Of a stretch of DNA of 5,964 nt, positions 4,643 to 5,964 are shown piece by piece. Position numbers and translations under genes: made by a program. How positions within the stretch are numbered: the stretch's first letter is position 1; every line of letters starts with the position of its first letter. Source of the stretch: Clostridia bacterium (GTDB taxonomy: Bacteria; Bacillota_A; Clostridia; Oscillospirales; CAG-272). The notes under the pieces were generated by a model that was not told where the DNA came from, searched no databases, and saw only the letters and a list, made by a program, of their open reading frames with translations. The DNA is taken from assembly GCA_017533545.1 (NCBI GenBank), contig JAFXHW010000108.1, positions 1-5,964 on the forward strand, given 5' to 3'.

Positions 4643-5791
4643 ATGGCGATGAGATTTGTACTTAACGAAACAAGCTATCACGGCAAGGGCGCAATCGCAG
4701 AGATTGCAACCGAAATCAAAGCAAGAGGCTTCAAGAAAGCTTTCGTTTGCTCTGACCCGGATCTGATTAAATTCGGCGTAACCAAGAAGGTTACCGATAT
4801 TCTGGATAACGCTGCGATCTCTTACGAGATTTTCAGCGAGATCAAGCCCAATCCCACCATTGAGAACGTTCAGGCAGGCGTTGCTGCATTCAAGGCAAGC
4901 GGTGCGGACTGCATCGTTGCGATCGGCGGCGGTTCGTCGATGGACACCGCGAAGGCCATCGGTATCATCATCGAAAATCCCGAGTTCGCAGACGTTCGTT
5001 CGCTCGAGGGCGTAGCGCCCACCAAGAACAAGTGCACCCCGATCATCGCGGTTCCCACGACCGCCGGTACCGCTGCTGAGGTTACCATCAACTACGTCAT
5101 CACCGATGCGGAGAAGAACCGCAAGATGGTTTGCGTAGACGTTCACGATATCCCCGTTGTCGCTGTTGTCGACCCCGACATGATGGCAACCATGCCCAAG
5201 GGCCTGACAGCTGCTACCGGTATGGACGCGCTGACCCACGCAATCGAGGGCTACATCACCGCCGGCGCATGGGAAATGAGCGATATGTTCCACATCAAGG
5301 CGATCGAGATCATCGCAAAGCATCTGCGCGGCGCAGTTGCCAACACTGCCGAGGGCAGAGAAGGCATGGCACTCGGTCAGTACATCGCCGGCATGGGCTT
5401 CTCCAACGTCGGTCTGGGTATCGTTCACTCGATGGCTCATCCGCTTGGCGCACTCTATGACACGCCGCACGGTGTTGCAAACGCAATCATTCTGCCGACT
5501 GTTATGGAATACAACGCACCGGCTACCGGTGAGAAGTACAGAGACATCGCACGCGCAATGGGCGTTGCAGGCACCGACGCGATGACCCTTGAAGAGGCAA
5601 GACGTGCCGCCGTTGACGCGGTCAAGCAGTTGTCTGCCGACGTTGGCATCCCCGCAGACCTGAAGGAAATCGTCAAGCCCGAGGATATCGACTTCCTTGC
5701 ACAGTCGGCATATGATGATGCATGCCGCCCCGGCAACCCGAGAGAAACCAGCGTTGCCGAGATCAATGAACTCTATCTCAAGCTGATGTAA
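4643..5791 (+). CDS. fucO: Lactaldehyde reductase / iron-containing alcohol dehydrogenase
   Basis: This 382-residue protein matches group III iron-dependent alcohol dehydrogenases and follows Escherichia coli FucO (383 residues) almost throughout, including NPEFADVRSLEG, PTTAGTAAEVTINYVITD, ATGMDALTHAIEGYIT, GQYIAGMGFSNVGLGIVH and TPHGVANAI. FucO reduces L-lactaldehyde to 1,2-propanediol with NADH at the end of fucose and rhamnose breakdown. The nucleotide loop GGGS is at 95-98; Asp38 sits where FucO Asp39 favours NAD. Metal ligands Asp195, His199, His262 and His276 are intact, as is His266. AAGGAG lies 10 bases before the ATG. Codon choice is strongly biased (ATC, GGC, GTT, AAG), unlike its neighbours, suggesting high expression. 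It is not beside other fucose genes, so a general alcohol dehydrogenase role, for example with ethanol or propanediol, is possible. Confidence 0.95.
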   Translation: MAMRFVLNETSYHGKGAIAEIATEIKARGFKKAFVCSDPDLIKFGVTKKVTDILDNAAISYEIFSEIKPNPTIENVQAGVAAFKASGADCIVAIGGGSSMDTAKAIGIIIENPEFADVRSLEGVAPTKNKCTPIIAVPTTAGTAAEVTINYVITDAEKNRKMVCVDVHDIPVVAVVDPDMMATMPKGLTAATGMDALTHAIEGYITAGAWEMSDMFHIKAIEIIAKHLRGAVANTAEGREGMALGQYIAGMGFSNVGLGIVHSMAHPLGALYDTPHGVANAIILPTVMEYNAPATGEKYRDIARAMGVAGTDAMTLEEARRAAVDAVKQLSADVGIPADLKEIVKPEDIDFLAQSAYDDACRPGNPRETSVAEINELYLKLM

Positions 5792-5854
5792 GTCAGGTAT
5801 GGATAAAAAGAAAGCAGCCGCGTTTAGGCGGGGCTTCGTAAAACAGTTATTTTG

Positions 5855-5883
5855 AAAAATGCTTGAAAACGACTGTTTTCAAG
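5855..5883 (-). terminator. Terminator of the convergent minus-strand gene
   Basis: On the minus strand CTTGAAAAC (5883-5875), loop AGTC and GTTTTCAAG (5870-5862) form a perfect 9-bp stem followed by CATTTTT (5861-5855). It lies 18 bases beyond the minus-strand stop codon, inside the 3' untranslated part of fucO. Confidence 0.7.
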
Positions 5884-5885
5884 GG

Positions 5886-5917
5886 ACGGCGTGACTTCGG
5901 TCACGCCGTTTCCTTTT
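5886..5917 (+). terminator. Terminator of fucO
   Basis: ACGGCGTGAC (5886-5895), tetraloop TTCG and GTCACGCCGT (5900-5909) form a perfect 10-bp GC-rich stem followed by TTCCTTTTT. It is 95 bases after the fucO stop and overlaps the last codons of the convergent gene. Confidence 0.9.
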
Positions 5918-5964
5918 TCGCAAGTTCTTCCAAAGGGATAAAGCCGATACCGTCATATTCGATG
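5901..5964 (-). CDS. C-terminal end of a convergent gene, partial
   Basis: On the minus strand an open frame enters from the right edge and ends at TGA (complement of 5901-5903). It gives the last 20 residues IEYDGIGFIPLEELAKKETA. The composition looks like a real protein end, and a minus-strand terminator follows at once. A GF-P-LEEL tail is reminiscent of the W-F-PL-EL segment of Nudix hydrolases, but 20 residues are too few to assign a function. The stop codon lies inside the stem of the fucO terminator, so two converging genes share this sequence. Confidence 0.6.
   Translation of the reverse strand, partial: IEYDGIGFIPLEELAKKETA

Noticed and set aside
4586..5470. A 294-codon open frame on the minus strand opposite fucO
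   Set aside because: The plus strand encodes an almost complete FucO match. The minus frame starts within the fucO promoter and has the composition of a shadow frame.

Overview
The window looks like chromosome of a low-to-moderate GC member of the Firmicutes, most likely class Clostridia. Supporting signs are strong GGAGG-type ribosome sites, sigma-A promoters with 17-bp spacers, tRNA genes with encoded CCA, a MKK...LLAC lipoprotein signal, and a short protein carrying a YPKRAKGLVKNGRA motif that I remember from gut Clostridia. The genus cannot be fixed from this window. No transposase, integrase, CRISPR array or phage gene is visible.

Layout. Positions 1-41 are the 3' half of a tRNA-Gly cut by the window edge, followed by its terminator. 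A monocistronic lipoprotein gene (242-871) follows; its promoter lies between the arms of a perfect inverted repeat. Next is a tRNA-Cys(GCA)/tRNA-Gly(GCC) operon (1004-1187) with a consensus promoter, a perfect hairpin between the two tRNAs and a terminator. Then come an M55 D-aminopeptidase (DppA-like, 1397-2224), a small two-part protein with no ordinary start codon (about 2405-2809), a 505-residue putative sugar-active barrel enzyme of an uncharacterised family (2995-4512), and a FucO-type iron-dependent lactaldehyde reductase/alcohol dehydrogenase (4643-5791). The right edge holds the last 20 codons of a convergent minus-strand gene.

The transcription units are almost all single genes. 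Six promoters can be read (154, 958, 1336, 2297, 2938 and 4568), every one with exactly 17 bp between -35 and -10. All units except the 505-residue gene end in a clear hairpin terminator. The genes are therefore unlikely to form one pathway. The two metabolic themes are recycling of D-amino-acid peptides (M55) and sugar/aldehyde metabolism (putative polysaccharide-active enzyme and FucO). FucO has the codon bias of a highly expressed gene.

The least ordinary parts are: the 2297-2809 unit, with an apparent AUC start behind a good ribosome site, a diverged 26-bp direct repeat in the leader and a second strong internal ribosome site; the paired CCATWATGG sites around the lipoprotein promoter; and the family of the 505-residue protein.
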